A stretch of DNA of 64,000 nt from Clostridiales bacterium (GTDB taxonomy: Bacteria; Bacillota; Clostridia; Lachnospirales; Lachnospiraceae). Below the pieces are notes generated by a model. It was not told the DNA's origin and ran no database searches. It saw nothing but the letters and a program-made list of their open reading frames with translations. The stretch lies in the NCBI GenBank assembly GCA_021202925.1, contig JAJQCD010000010.1:67932-131931 (forward strand), in the 5' to 3' direction. Positions 1-8,850 of the stretch are shown in pieces. Within the stretch, counting starts at the first letter, position 1; each line of letters begins with the position of its first letter. A program made the position numbers and the translations under genes.

Positions 1-103
1 ACGGAATGGAAGCCATCAGCCGTGCGTCTACAAGGTCTGGGACCAGAGCATCATAAGAGTTCGGGAAAATGATGCCCAGAGCATTTGCGTTGGAGTTTAC
101 CAT
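1..103 (-). CDS. glgD: Glucose-1-phosphate adenylyltransferase subunit GlgD, N-terminal fragment
   Basis: Only the first 34 codons lie in the window; the gene runs off the left edge. The start (ATG at 103-101) overlaps the stop of glgC by 7 bases in the form ATGGTAA, so the two are translationally coupled. The visible peptide begins [15 protein letters not shown] and continues through a stretch reading YDALVPDL, which fits the degenerate N-terminus of GlgD. GlgD is the non-catalytic or regulatory partner of GlgC in Firmicutes ADP-glucose pyrophosphorylase, used for glycogen synthesis. The assignment rests on the position after glgC and this short peptide. Confidence 0.8.
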   Translation of the reverse strand, partial: MVNSNANALGIIFPNSYDALVPDLVDARLMASIP

Positions 104-1305
104 CTTTCTTCACCATCCTTTACATCAGTATCAATCATGGCCTTCGGCCCGATCGTAGCGCCGGCGCCGATCTTCACGCCGGAACCGACGGTAGCAACGC
201 CCTTCTCCGTCTCGGTGGGCAGTGCGCCGACAACGGCGTTCTCGCCAATCTCAACATTCTCAGCGATGATGCAGTGACGAACCACCGCACCGGAGCGAAT
301 CGTCGTGCCGCCCATCACCACTGCGTCCTCAACGACTGCGCCCTTCTCAACCTTGACGCCTGCATAGAGGATGGAGTGTTTCACGCCGCCGGAAATGTGG
401 CAGCCATCGGTGATCATGGAGTTCGTAACAACAGCGCCTGCGGAGATCTTGTGGCCGGTCATACCGCTGTTGCGGCTGTAGATCTTCCAGTTCTCATCGA
501 AGAGGTTGATTCCGGAATGCTCCGGATCCAGAACTTCCATATTCGCTTCCCAGAGAGAGGAGATCGTTCCCACATCTTTCCAGTAGCTGCTGAAATGGTA
601 CGCATACATCTTACGGCCGTCTTTGAGCAGATTCGGGATGATGTTGTTACCGAAGTCGTTCTCCGAATTCGGATCTGCCTCGTCCTCTTCCAGATACTTC
701 TTCAGAATATCCCAGTTGAATATGTAGATACCCATGGAAGCCAGGTTAGACTTCGGATTCTTCGGCTTCTCCTGGAATTCAGTGATGCGGTCGTTCTCGT
801 CCGCGACCATCAGGCCGAAACGGGAAGCCTCTTCCCACGGAACCTCCATGACTGCAACGGAGAATTCCGCGCCCTTCTCCTTGTGGAAACGAAGGAAATC
901 ACTGTAATCCTGCTTGCAGATCTGGTCGCCGGAAAGGATAATGACATATTCCGGATTGTAACGGGAAATAAACGGAATGTTCTGATAAATCGCGTTCGCG
1001 GTTCCCTTGTACCAGTCTGAGCCGGATGCCTTCTGGTAAGGCGGGAGAACATGCACGCCGCCATAGAGACGATCCAGATCCCAGGGCTGACCATTGCCGA
1101 TGTACTCGTTGAGAACAAGCGGCTGGTACTGGGTCAGAATACCTACGGTGTCAATGCCGGAGTTCACACAGTTCGAAAGCGGGAAATCGATGATACGATA
1201 CTTGCCGCCGAAAGGAACTGCGGGTTTTGCCAGCTTCTGGGTCAGGGCGTACAGACGGGAACCCTGTCCACCGGCAAGAAGCATAGCAATCATTTCTTTA
1301 GCCAT
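97..1305 (-). CDS. glgC: Glucose-1-phosphate adenylyltransferase GlgC
   Basis: Makes ADP-glucose from ATP and glucose 1-phosphate, the committed step of bacterial glycogen synthesis in the cytoplasm. The 402-residue protein opens with [18 protein letters not shown], the nucleotidyltransferase loop, followed by [20 protein letters not shown] and the substrate-loop region GTANAIYQN. The C-terminal third has repeated hexapeptide-like turns ([19 protein letters not shown]) of a left-handed beta-helix. The ATG at 1305 is chosen because a GGAGGG ribosome site lies just upstream; the open frame extends 23 codons further without a ribosome site. It overlaps glgD, so the active enzyme is probably a GlgC/GlgD complex. 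Confidence 0.95.
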   Translation of the reverse strand: MAKEMIAMLLAGGQGSRLYALTQKLAKPAVPFGGKYRIIDFPLSNCVNSGIDTVGILTQYQPLVLNEYIGNGQPWDLDRLYGGVHVLPPYQKASGSDWYKGTANAIYQNIPFISRYNPEYVIILSGDQICKQDYSDFLRFHKEKGAEFSVAVMEVPWEEASRFGLMVADENDRITEFQEKPKNPKSNLASMGIYIFNWDILKKYLEEDEADPNSENDFGNNIIPNLLKDGRKMYAYHFSSYWKDVGTISSLWEANMEVLDPEHSGINLFDENWKIYSRNSGMTGHKISAGAVVTNSMITDGCHISGGVKHSILYAGVKVEKGAVVEDAVVMGGTTIRSGAVVRHCIIAENVEIGENAVVGALPTETEKGVATVGSGVKIGAGATIGPKAMIDTDVKDGEERW

Positions 1306-1344
1306 ATTTTTGTCCCTCCAAAAGAATTTATTGCATTTATAAGA

Positions 1345-1373
1345 ATTGTAACATAAATCCGGGAAAAAGGACA
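1345..1373 (-). promoter_or_regulatory. Candidate extended -10 promoter for glgC-glgD
   Basis: On the minus strand TGTTACAAT (TACAAT at 1350-1345 with an upstream TG) resembles an extended -10 element; the 17-base-distant -35 (TGTCCT) is poor. It sits about 40 bases before the glgC start. Confidence 0.4.
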
Positions 1374-1665
1374 CCTTTTTTGTCTGGAATTTTAAATAAA
1401 AATCGGCGTGTATTTTCTCTGTTTTGCCTAATGACAGGAAAAACGGGAAAATTCAGGTAAAGATATGGATGATTTCGTTAAATACAGGTAAAAGCCGTGC
1501 GATCCGAAACGATGCAATTTGGAATGCGGCCGCGTTCACATTTCGTTTACAAAACCGTTACAAAGTTTCTATGTTTCCGAAAAACTTCTTTCATAATTGA
1601 TGGATATACTTAAGACTGTCAAATGAAGCTGCCAACTACAATTTGATAAAATTTTTTTCATAATT

Positions 1666-1693
1666 GCCGGTGTTCCTGAGAGGGAGCACCGGC
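1666..1693 (-). terminator. Hairpin after tcdA, possible terminator
   Basis: An 11-pair stem (GCCGGTGTTCC against GGGAGCACCGGC, one G-T pair) with a 5-base loop begins 10 bases past the tcdA stop. On the minus strand it is followed by AATTATGAAAAAA and not by a run of T, so it is at best a weak intrinsic terminator. Confidence 0.35.
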
Positions 1694-1702
1694 TCCTCCC
1701 TT

Positions 1703-2479
1703 TTAGAGGAAGTTTTTTGTTTTATGGGAAAGCATATCGGGGGAGAGGCGTGTAAGATCCCGGATGACCTCTCCGACAAGGATGAGACCGGCGACGGACG
1801 GAACGAAAGCAGTGCTGCCCGGAACCTGGCGGCGCGCCGCAGACGCAGGGTCGTCGCCCGCCGGGCAGGCGTCTGAGGTGCCTTCGATGGGAACAAGCGG
1901 TTTTTCCTGTGAATAGACGACTTTTAAGCGCGGAATGCCGCGCTTTTTCAGTTCCCGGCGCATGACCTTTGCAAGGGGGCAGACGGAGGTCTCGTAAATG
2001 TCCGCAACGCGAAAGGCGGTGGGGTCGAGTTTGTTGCCGGCGCCCATGGAGCTGATGATTGGCGTCGCTGCGGCCTGTGCCCGGGAAACCAGCTCAATCT
2101 TGCCGGTTACGGTATCGATCGCGTCGACAACGTAGTCATATTCGGAAAAGTTGAACTGCGCTGCGGTCTCCGGTGTATAGAAGGTCTGGTATTTGACGAC
2201 GTTTGCGGCCGGATTGATGTCCAGGATACGTTCCTCGGCCACATCGACCTTGTATCGGCCGATGGTTTTGTGAGTGGCATATATCTGCCGGTTGATGTTC
2301 GTCAGGCTGACCCGGTCGTGATCGACCAGGATCAGCGTTCCCACGCCGCTGCGTGCCAGGGCTTCGACCGTATAGCCGCCCACGCCGCCGATGCCGAAGA
2401 CGGCGACCTTTGCGTTCTTCAGGCGCTCCATGTTCTCTTGTCCAAGTAAGCGTTCTGTTCTTGAAAACTGGTTCAGCAT
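1703..2479 (-). CDS. tcdA: tRNA threonylcarbamoyladenosine dehydratase (TcdA/CsdL, ThiF/E1-like)
   Basis: ATP-dependent E1-like enzyme that cyclises the t6A base at position 37 of ANN-decoding tRNAs to ct6A. The 258-residue protein has the N-terminal TcdA signature (FSRTERLLGQENMERL), a Rossmann nucleotide site (VAVFGIGGVGGYTVEALARS), the E1-like acid/arginine region (DHDRVSLTNINRQIYAT) and DAIDTVTGKIELV. The C-terminal GSTAFVPSVAGLILVGEVIR is also typical of TcdA rather than ThiF or MoeB. A GGAGG ribosome site precedes ATG 2479. It is a single-gene unit between glgC and the divergent GntR operon. Confidence 0.93.
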   Translation of the reverse strand: MLNQFSRTERLLGQENMERLKNAKVAVFGIGGVGGYTVEALARSGVGTLILVDHDRVSLTNINRQIYATHKTIGRYKVDVAEERILDINPAANVVKYQTFYTPETAAQFNFSEYDYVVDAIDTVTGKIELVSRAQAAATPIISSMGAGNKLDPTAFRVADIYETSVCPLAKVMRRELKKRGIPRLKVVYSQEKPLVPIEGTSDACPAGDDPASAARRQVPGSTAFVPSVAGLILVGEVIRDLTRLSPDMLSHKTKNFL

Positions 2480-2590
2480 ATCTGTTTCCTCCGTAAAATC
2501 AGAAAAAGTATAGCATTCGACCGGATTGGTGTCAAGTTTGACGGGCTCTGCGCGTCGTTTTCTGTCATAAAGTTGTAAGAATTTTGTGGG

Positions 2591-2619
2591 TTGTCAGAAC
2601 AGGAAGCATATGGTATAAG
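2591..2619 (+). promoter_or_regulatory. Sigma-A promoter of the GntR-ABC operon
   Basis: TTGTCA (2591-2596), 17 bases, TATAAG (2614-2619). The -10 is overlapped by the inverted repeat at 2615-2645, so a bound repressor would block polymerase. Confidence 0.8.
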
Positions 2620-2645
2620 TGTATTAAGATGATTAGTACACTTAT
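2615..2645. promoter_or_regulatory. YtrA-type operator
   Basis: Perfect inverted repeat ATAAGTGTA, 13 bases, TACACTTAT, between the -10 element and the GntR start codon. As I recall the family literature, Bacillus subtilis YtrA binds AGTGTA-N13-TACACT, and this site contains exactly those half-sites and spacing. The gene just downstream encodes a YtrA-type regulator, so autorepression is the natural inference. Confidence 0.85.
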
Positions 2646-2672
2646 GCAAACGGAATGAAAGGATGTGTTGGG

Positions 2673-3137
2673 ATGATATTGCTGGATTACAAGGACAGCC
2701 GCCCCATCTATGAACAGGTGGTGGAGAAGCTGCAGGAGCTGATGCTTCTGGGTGTGCTTGAGGAGGATGCCCAGATGCCGTCGGTGCGCAGTCTGGCGAC
2801 AGAGCTTTCCATCAATCCGAATACGATTCAGCGGGCTTACGGGGAATTGGAACGGAACGGATTTCTTTATACCGTGAAAGGAAGGGGAAGTTTTGTCGGC
2901 AGCATCCGGCGGCTGCGGGAGTCGCGGCGGGAGGAGTTTGAAGAGAAGCTTCTGACGCTGGCGCGTGAGGCGGGGAATATCGGTCTTTCGCGTGCGGAGT
3001 TTATGGAGGCCGCCGGGAAGGCCTATGAGCGTGGCGCTCCGGCACCGCTGCCTGAGAACGAAGAGAAAGCGGCAGACAGCAGTGCCTGGAGAGACCGGGC
3101 ATCGACAGACAGCAGGAAAGGGGATGAGGAAGGATGA
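2673..3137 (+). CDS. GntR family regulator, YtrA subfamily
   Basis: Short (154-residue) GntR repressor. The N-terminal winged helix spans about residues 10-70 (SRPIYEQVVEKLQELM, MPSVRSLATELSINPNTIQRAYGELERNG, VKGRGSFV). The C-terminal part is too small for a FadR or UTRA ligand domain, as expected of the YtrA group, and is probably a short dimerisation helix pair followed by a polar tail. ATG 2673 is preferred since AAAGGA lies at a suitable distance; an in-frame ATG 18 bases upstream is possible. Its stop overlaps the ABC ATPase start (ATGA), and a matching operator lies upstream, so it very likely represses its own operon. The inducing signal is unknown; in relatives it is often cell-envelope stress. 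Confidence 0.9.
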   Translation: MILLDYKDSRPIYEQVVEKLQELMLLGVLEEDAQMPSVRSLATELSINPNTIQRAYGELERNGFLYTVKGRGSFVGSIRRLRESRREEFEEKLLTLAREAGNIGLSRAEFMEAAGKAYERGAPAPLPENEEKAADSSAWRDRASTDSRKGDEEG

Positions 3138-4030
3138 TTGAGGCGGTCAATCTGACAAAACGATTTGACGATATTGTAGCGGTGGATCACATCCATGCGA
3201 CAATCCGGGAGGGCAGTGTCTTTGGTCTGATCGGGACGAACGGAGCCGGGAAGAGCACCTTCCTGCGAATGGCAGCCGGGGTGCTGCGTCCGGATGAAGG
3301 AACGGTAACCATCGACGGAATGCAGGTGTTTGAAAATGAGGAAGCAAAGCGGCGCTTTTTCTATATTTCCGATGACCAGTATTTTTTTGCGAACGCGACG
3401 CCGCTTGACATGATGCAATATTACCGGATTGTTTATCCGGGATTTGATGAGGAACGCTTTCATAAGCTGCTCGCGAATTTCGGGCTGGATGAGAAACGCC
3501 GGATTAATACGTTCTCCAAGGGAATGAAAAAGCAGGTTTCCGTGGTCTGCGGCGTCTGTGCCATGACCGAATATCTGTTCTGCGACGAGACCTTTGACGG
3601 ACTCGATCCGGTGATGCGCCAGGCGGTCAAGAGCATTTTCGCAAATGACATGGAGGAGAGGAACCTGACGCCGATCATTGCGTCGCATAATCTGCGAGAA
3701 CTGGAGGATATCTGCGATCATGTGGGACTCCTGCACCGGGGCGGAATTCTGCTCAGCCGGGAGTTGGACGAGATGAAGATGAATATCCATAAGGTACAGT
3801 GCGTCCTCAGGGAAGGGTGTATGCCGGAGAGCCTGGGTCTTGATATTATGAAGACGGAGCGAAGGGGCAAGCTGGTGACGCTGACCGTGCGGGGAAGCCT
3901 GAATGAGGTGGAATTGCGGATGCAGAGCGCGGATCCGGTCTTTTATGAGACGATACCGCTGTCGCTGGAGGAAATCTTTATCAGTGAAACGGAGGTGGTC
4001 GGTTATGACATCAAGAAGATTATATTTTAA
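3134..4030 (+). CDS. ABC transporter ATP-binding protein (YtrB-like)
   Basis: Cytoplasmic ATPase of an ABC transporter, 298 residues. Walker A is GTNGAGKS (34-41), the signature is a variant FSKGMKKQ (127-134) in place of LSGGQ, and Walker B with its glutamate is YLFCDE (147-152), then the D-loop region TFDGLDP; the switch histidine is in IIASHNLREL. The variant signature and the C-terminal extension of about 90 residues are common in the YtrB/YxlF-like group. It overlaps the GntR gene by 4 bases and the membrane protein gene by 26 bases, so the three form one translationally coupled operon. The substrate is not evident. Confidence 0.93.
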   Translation: MIEAVNLTKRFDDIVAVDHIHATIREGSVFGLIGTNGAGKSTFLRMAAGVLRPDEGTVTIDGMQVFENEEAKRRFFYISDDQYFFANATPLDMMQYYRIVYPGFDEERFHKLLANFGLDEKRRINTFSKGMKKQVSVVCGVCAMTEYLFCDETFDGLDPVMRQAVKSIFANDMEERNLTPIIASHNLRELEDICDHVGLLHRGGILLSRELDEMKMNIHKVQCVLREGCMPESLGLDIMKTERRGKLVTLTVRGSLNEVELRMQSADPVFYETIPLSLEEIFISETEVVGYDIKKIIF

Positions 4031-6203
4031 GCTGATGAGAGAGGATCTGAAGAGCCGGCTATGGGCGTTTGCGCAGCCATGCCTGGGATTTTTCTTCCTT
4101 TTTCCGGTGGGTGCGGCGTTTCTTGCGGGTGAGATTCGGGAATACGCTAATTATCAGACCGGTCTTTTGCGGTATCAGAAAGAACTTGCCATGCTGCTTG
4201 GTTTTGACAATGGAGTTACCGTGTTTCTGATGATCGTGGCGGCCCTCATCTGCGGGCTTAGCAGCTTTTCCTTCCTGAACAGCCGGAGCAAGGTGGATTT
4301 CTATCACAGCCTGCCGGTGAGACGGGAGATATTCTTCCTGGTGAATTATATTGATGGAATTCTGATCCTGATGATTCCTTATGCGGTATGTCTGGCGCTC
4401 GGCGTGATTCTGGGGATCGCAAACGGAGGCGTTGCCGGTACGGTGATTCCGCTGGCGGTCCGGTCGTTCGGGCTGGAGATGACCTACTTTGTTCTGATGT
4501 ATACGGTTGTCGTTGTTGCCGCCATGCTGACCGGTCATCTGGTGGTTGGATTCCTCGGATGTCTGGTGCTGGCCTTTCTGGTGCCGATTGCGGTTGGTGT
4601 GCTTCAGGGATATTTTGATACCTTCTTTTACTCGTATCTGTCCGGGTGGGGAGATGAATTCTTTGAGATGGGGATACGAATCTCACCGGTGACAGAGTAT
4701 ATCATGCGGGTTGCGTCTTATGGCAGCGGTGAGGGAATGACGATGGCGGTCTGTGTGGCCTGGGGAGTTTCCGTGATCCTGGCCGTGTGCGCCTGCCTGC
4801 TTTACCGGATCCGGCCGTCAGAGGCGGCGGGGAAAGCGATGGTCTTTGGGGTCAGTCGACCGCTTGTCCGTATTCCGGTTGTGATTGTGTCGGGACTCGG
4901 ACTGGGGCTTCTGTTCTGGTCGATTCGGGAGTCGACCGGCTGGGCGGTGTTTGGCGTTATCTGTGGCAGTGTCATCGCTCACTGCGTGATGGAGATGATC
5001 TACCATTTTGACTTAAAAAAGCTGTTTTCCTGCAAGGGGCAGCTTGCCGGGTGTATATTGGCCGGTGTGGCGGTGCTGCTCGTGTTCCGTTATGATGCAT
5101 TCGGATATGATACCTGGACGCCGAAGGAAGAGGAGCTTGCGAGTGCAGCTGTTTACTTTGGTTCCATGAGTGACTGGACCGATTACGGAGAGATTGTCAT
5201 GGAGGAGGATGGCTATTACAACTGGATTTCTGCGGATAATTTCAGCTGGGTATTTGACCGGATGGCGTATACGGATACAGAGAATATTCTTGGAATTGCA
5301 GAAGCCGGGATTGCAAAATTACAGGAACAGAAAGAGCGGACTGTGTTGAGAGAGGATGAGGCGGGCTATACATGGGGATATGAAAATGCGGGCGAGATTG
5401 ACGCGGAATATCCCGACGGGAATTATTACATTTATGTCTGCTTTCATCTGACGAACGGACGTAAGGTCTATCGGCAGTATATCATTTCGTTAAATGGTCT
5501 GGAAGAACGCCTTGACCGGATGATTACGGACCGGCAGTACCGGGAAGGCGTATATCCGCTGATGAACCTGCATGCGGAGGAAGTGGCCGGCATACATTTC
5601 CGGACAACGAGAAACGATGAGACGAAGCTGCTGGGACTGAAAGAAGAGGAAAAGAAGGCGCTTCTTGAAGCGTATCAGAGAGAGTTTTCGACGCTGACCT
5701 TTGAGGAAATGTATACGAAAGCCCCCATTGGTCTGATCCGGTTTACGACCGGCGAAGAGGAGGAAGCAGTCCAATGGTATGAGCGCCAGGAGGAACTGAA
5801 ATTCCGGGACTATTCGAACCGTTATCCTAATTACCGGCTGACGGATATGCAGTATTATCCGGTCTACGAATCCTTCGCGGAGACGATCCGTCTTCTTGAA
5901 GCACAGCAGATCAATACCGATTTTTATGAAAAGGCGGATATTTCCGGCATTACGGTAAACTGGTATGATAATTCAACGCAGGTGAACCATTCCGAACGGA
6001 TTACGGATGACAGGGAAGTGGAACAGATCCTTGCGGTTCTTGCGGTTCCCGGGTTACAGTATTACAATCAGTTTTACCGGTATTCGGATGTGAGCGCGGA
6101 CATCAGCATCGATGAGGGAAAGAGCGTTTCAAATTATACGATCAGCTTCCCAAGAGGACAGGTGCCGGAATCCATCCTTGAGAGACTCCGGGAAAACAGG
6201 TGA
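4005..6203 (+). CDS. ABC transporter membrane protein with large extracytoplasmic domain (DUF6449-like)
   Basis: 732 residues. The first 350 or so hold about eight hydrophobic segments of an ABC-2 type permease (for example FFLFPVGAAFLAGEI, VFLMIVAALICGLSSFSFL, FVLMYTVVVVAAMLTGHLVVGFLG, LLVFRYDAFGY at the end). The last 370 are hydrophilic and acidic with many Tyr, Asp and Glu and no hydrophobic stretch, probably folded outside the membrane; I recall such tails as DUF6449 in Lachnospiraceae. ATG 4005 has a GGAGGTGG ribosome site and overlaps the ATPase gene; longer in-frame starts lie inside that gene and are rejected. It is the membrane partner of the preceding ATPase. Export or signalling in response to envelope stress is inferred from the YtrA context only. 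Confidence 0.85.
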   Translation: MTSRRLYFKLMREDLKSRLWAFAQPCLGFFFLFPVGAAFLAGEIREYANYQTGLLRYQKELAMLLGFDNGVTVFLMIVAALICGLSSFSFLNSRSKVDFYHSLPVRREIFFLVNYIDGILILMIPYAVCLALGVILGIANGGVAGTVIPLAVRSFGLEMTYFVLMYTVVVVAAMLTGHLVVGFLGCLVLAFLVPIAVGVLQGYFDTFFYSYLSGWGDEFFEMGIRISPVTEYIMRVASYGSGEGMTMAVCVAWGVSVILAVCACLLYRIRPSEAAGKAMVFGVSRPLVRIPVVIVSGLGLGLLFWSIRESTGWAVFGVICGSVIAHCVMEMIYHFDLKKLFSCKGQLAGCILAGVAVLLVFRYDAFGYDTWTPKEEELASAAVYFGSMSDWTDYGEIVMEEDGYYNWISADNFSWVFDRMAYTDTENILGIAEAGIAKLQEQKERTVLREDEAGYTWGYENAGEIDAEYPDGNYYIYVCFHLTNGRKVYRQYIISLNGLEERLDRMITDRQYREGVYPLMNLHAEEVAGIHFRTTRNDETKLLGLKEEEKKALLEAYQREFSTLTFEEMYTKAPIGLIRFTTGEEEEAVQWYERQEELKFRDYSNRYPNYRLTDMQYYPVYESFAETIRLLEAQQINTDFYEKADISGITVNWYDNSTQVNHSERITDDREVEQILAVLAVPGLQYYNQFYRYSDVSADISIDEGKSVSNYTISFPRGQVPESILERLRENR

Positions 6204-6213
6204 GTGAAGGTGT

Positions 6214-6246
6214 GGGGGGAGCCGCGCGGCGGTTCCCCTCTGTCCG
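6214..6246 (+). terminator. Hairpin terminator after the ABC operon
   Basis: GGGGAGCCGC paired with GCGGTTCCCC (10 pairs, one G-T) about 12 bases past the stop, followed by a T/C-rich stretch rather than a clean T run. Confidence 0.5.
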
Positions 6247-6335
6247 TTTGGCCGGCCGCTGAATATTGAAGCTGTTTTTCCCATTCGTTTGCCGGGCGTG
6301 GTATCTTTCACCGGGAAAAGTCGTCCTCTGGGGGG

Positions 6336-6364
6336 TTTACATTTCGTGTTAAGTTTTGTAAAAT
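6336..6364 (+). promoter_or_regulatory. Promoter of the Rrf2 regulator gene
   Basis: TTTACA (6336-6341), 17 bases, TAAAAT (6359-6364), 26 bases before the start codon. Confidence 0.75.
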
Positions 6365-6389
6365 AGGGAGTACGAAAAGGAGTTTGGGC

Positions 6390-6824
6390 ATGAAGATTTC
6401 CACAAGGGGGCGCTATGCGCTGCGTATGATGATTGAGTTTGGAATGAATCCGGACGGCTGTACAAAGATCAGCCAGGTCGCGGAACGGCTCGGGGTGTCG
6501 GATAAGTATCTGGAACAGATTGTTTCGCTGTTGCACAAGGCCGGTTACGTTCGCAGTACGCGCGGCGCGCAGGGCGGTTATACGCTGACCCGCGATCAGC
6601 GGGATTATACGGTCGGCATGATTCTGCGGGTGACGGAAGGAAGTCTTTCACCGGTGGCCTGTCTGGACACGGATGAGGAAGGAACCTGTGACAAGAAGGT
6701 CTGCTGCAGCACATTGAGTCTGTGGCAGCAGATGAAGGATGCGATCGACGAAGTGGTCGATCATGTGACGCTTGCAGATTTGATTGAAGAACAGAAGAAG
6801 AAACCCGATGAGGCATTGATGTAA
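6390..6824 (+). CDS. Rrf2 family transcriptional regulator
   Basis: 145-residue winged-helix regulator of the IscR/CymR/NsrR family. The N-terminus MKISTRGRYALRMMIE and HTH region ISQVAERLGVSDKYLEQIVSLL followed by the wing VRSTRGAQGGYTL are diagnostic. A cysteine cluster in the effector region (VACLDTDEEGTC, then CC four residues on) could bind an Fe-S cluster, as in IscR and RsrR, though the spacing differs from E. coli IscR. Start ATG 6390 follows AAGGAG by 7 bases; the TTG just upstream is ignored. No cysteine or isc genes adjoin it, so its regulon is unknown. CymR-like control of cysteine metabolism is the alternative. Confidence 0.92.
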   Translation: MKISTRGRYALRMMIEFGMNPDGCTKISQVAERLGVSDKYLEQIVSLLHKAGYVRSTRGAQGGYTLTRDQRDYTVGMILRVTEGSLSPVACLDTDEEGTCDKKVCCSTLSLWQQMKDAIDEVVDHVTLADLIEEQKKKPDEALM

Positions 6825-6842
6825 TGCTCATGGAGGAAGAAG

Positions 6843-6867
6843 ACGCACTGAATACTTGGTGCGTTTT
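6843..6867 (+). terminator. Weak terminator after the Rrf2 gene
   Basis: ACGCAC paired with GTGCGT, 10-base loop, followed by TTTTG. It lies between the Rrf2 gene and nadE. Confidence 0.5.
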
Positions 6868-6892
6868 GTCGTAAATGGAGGAGGAATGGGAG

Positions 6893-8824
6893 ATGAAGGA
6901 CGGATTTTTCCGCGTCGCGGCGGCGACGCCGAAGATTCAGGTGGCGGATCCGGTTTATAACCGTGAGCGGATCTGTGAGATCATGGAGGAAGGCGGACGC
7001 CTGGGAGTGGGGCTGCTCGTGTTTCCGGAGCTGTGCCTGACGGCATATACATGCAATGATCTGTTTCTGCAGGATGTGTTGCTGCGGAAGGCGAAGGAGG
7101 AACTGCAGGCGATTGTCGCCTGTTCGGCCGGGAAGAATATGCTTGTGTTTGTCGGACTTCCGTGGATGCATGGGGGAAAGCTGTATAATGTCGCGGCGGC
7201 GGTATGCGGCGGACGGCTGCTGGGTCTGGTGCCGAAGAAGCATATACCGAATTATTCAGAATTTTACGAGAGACGGCATTTCACGCCCGGGATGGAGACG
7301 CCGGTATTTACCAGCTGGGAGAATGAGCGGATTCCGCTTGGCACGAATCTTCTGTTTGTCTGTAAGGAATATCCGGAGCTGGTGATTGGCGCCGAGATCT
7401 GTGAGGACGTCTGGGTGGCATGTCCGCCGAGTATTCGCCACGCGATGGCCGGCGCGACTGTGATTGTGAACTGTTCCGCGAGTGACGAGGTGGTGGGCAA
7501 GGACACCTATCGTCAGGAGCTGATCGGCGGGCAGTCGGCGCGGCTGGTCTGCGGTTATGTTTATGCGAATGCGGGAGAGGGCGAGTCCTCTCAGGATCTG
7601 GTCTTTGATGGACATAATATCATCGCGGAGAACGGTACGCTGCTGGCGGAGTCAAGACGGTTTGAACCGGGGATGATCATGGCGGATCTGGATCTGGAAC
7701 GCCTGACGGCGGAGCGACGCCGTCTGACGACCTTCCCGACGGCGGAAGATACGGCATATCTGCGCGTGGAGTTTTCGCTGGACTTAAACGACATGGAACG
7801 TCAGCAGGATGAAAAGCTGCTGCGATATATTGATAACCGGCCGTTCGTGCCGCATGATCTCTCGGAGCGCAGCAGACGGTGCGAGGAGATTTTTACCATT
7901 CAGGCGATGGGGCTGAAGAAACGCCTGGAGCACACCGGAGCGGCGCATGCGGTGATTGGAATTTCAGGAGGGCTGGATTCCACACTGGCGCTACTGGTGA
8001 CCGCACGCGCTTTCGACATGCTTGGTCTGTCACGGGCGCAGATTCAGGCGGTGACGATGCCCTGCTTTGGGACGACTGACCGGACTTACCACAATGCCTG
8101 TACGCTCACGCGGAAGCTGGGGGCGACGCTGACGGAAGTGGATATCCGCACGGCGGTGTTGCAGCATTTTTCCGATATCGGACAGGATTCGGCGGTCCAT
8201 GACGTGACCTATGAGAATGGACAGGCGAGAGAACGGACACAGGTACTGATGGATCTTGCAAACAAATGCGGCGGACTGGTGATTGGTACCGGCGACATGT
8301 CCGAGCTGGCGCTGGGCTGGGCGACCTACAATGGTGATCACATGTCCATGTACGGAGTGAATGTCTCTGTGCCGAAGACACTGGTGCGGCATCTGGTGCG
8401 CTACTACGCGGACGTCTGCGGAGAACAGGAGCTTGCGGATGTCTTGCTGGACGTGCTTGACACGCCGGTCAGCCCGGAGCTGCTTCCGCCGGAAGATGGT
8501 GTGATCTCACAGAAGACGGAGGATCTGGTGGGGCCGTATGAGTTGCATGATTTCTTCCTCTATTATGTTCTCCGTTTTGGTTATCTGCCGTCGAAGATCT
8601 ATCGGATGGCGGTCCGGGCTTTTGATGGCGAGTATGGAGCGGAATGCATCGCGAAATGGCTGAATGTGTTTTACCGCCGGTATTTTGCCCAGCAGTTTAA
8701 GCGCTCCTGTCTGCCTGACGGGCCGAAGGTCGGTTCTGTCGCTGTCTCGCCGCGGGGTGATCTGCGGATGCCAAGCGACGCCGCAAGAAGGATCTGGATG
8801 GAAGATCTGGCAAAAATCGGATAA
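6893..8824 (+). CDS. nadE: Glutamine-dependent NAD+ synthase
   Basis: Amidates nicotinic acid adenine dinucleotide to NAD+ using glutamine and ATP, the last step of NAD synthesis. The 643-residue length matches the two-domain form: an N-terminal nitrilase-type glutaminase (about 1-280) with catalytic Glu in FPELCLTAYTC, Lys in KKHIPNYSEFYE and Cys in GAEICEDVW, then a synthetase domain with PP-loop ISGGLDSTLALL and GTGDMSELALGWATYNGD. ATG 6893 is chosen because GAGGAGG lies 8 bases upstream; an in-frame ATG at 6875 overlaps that ribosome site. The next gene follows 26 bases later in the same direction. Confidence 0.96.
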   Translation: MKDGFFRVAAATPKIQVADPVYNRERICEIMEEGGRLGVGLLVFPELCLTAYTCNDLFLQDVLLRKAKEELQAIVACSAGKNMLVFVGLPWMHGGKLYNVAAAVCGGRLLGLVPKKHIPNYSEFYERRHFTPGMETPVFTSWENERIPLGTNLLFVCKEYPELVIGAEICEDVWVACPPSIRHAMAGATVIVNCSASDEVVGKDTYRQELIGGQSARLVCGYVYANAGEGESSQDLVFDGHNIIAENGTLLAESRRFEPGMIMADLDLERLTAERRRLTTFPTAEDTAYLRVEFSLDLNDMERQQDEKLLRYIDNRPFVPHDLSERSRRCEEIFTIQAMGLKKRLEHTGAAHAVIGISGGLDSTLALLVTARAFDMLGLSRAQIQAVTMPCFGTTDRTYHNACTLTRKLGATLTEVDIRTAVLQHFSDIGQDSAVHDVTYENGQARERTQVLMDLANKCGGLVIGTGDMSELALGWATYNGDHMSMYGVNVSVPKTLVRHLVRYYADVCGEQELADVLLDVLDTPVSPELLPPEDGVISQKTEDLVGPYELHDFFLYYVLRFGYLPSKIYRMAVRAFDGEYGAECIAKWLNVFYRRYFAQQFKRSCLPDGPKVGSVAVSPRGDLRMPSDAARRIWMEDLAKIG

Positions 8825-8850
8825 ACAGCAAGGAAAGGAATTTGCGCAGT

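Larger units (their letters stand above)
1306..1702. other. Gene-free region between glgC and tcdA
   Basis: About 400 A+T-rich bases with no convincing open frame or RNA gene. It holds the candidate glgC promoter, a small AAAAAGG-ACA-CCTTTTT inverted repeat near 1364-1380, and a strong hairpin at 1666-1693 after tcdA. Nothing else recognisable was seen. Confidence 0.6.
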
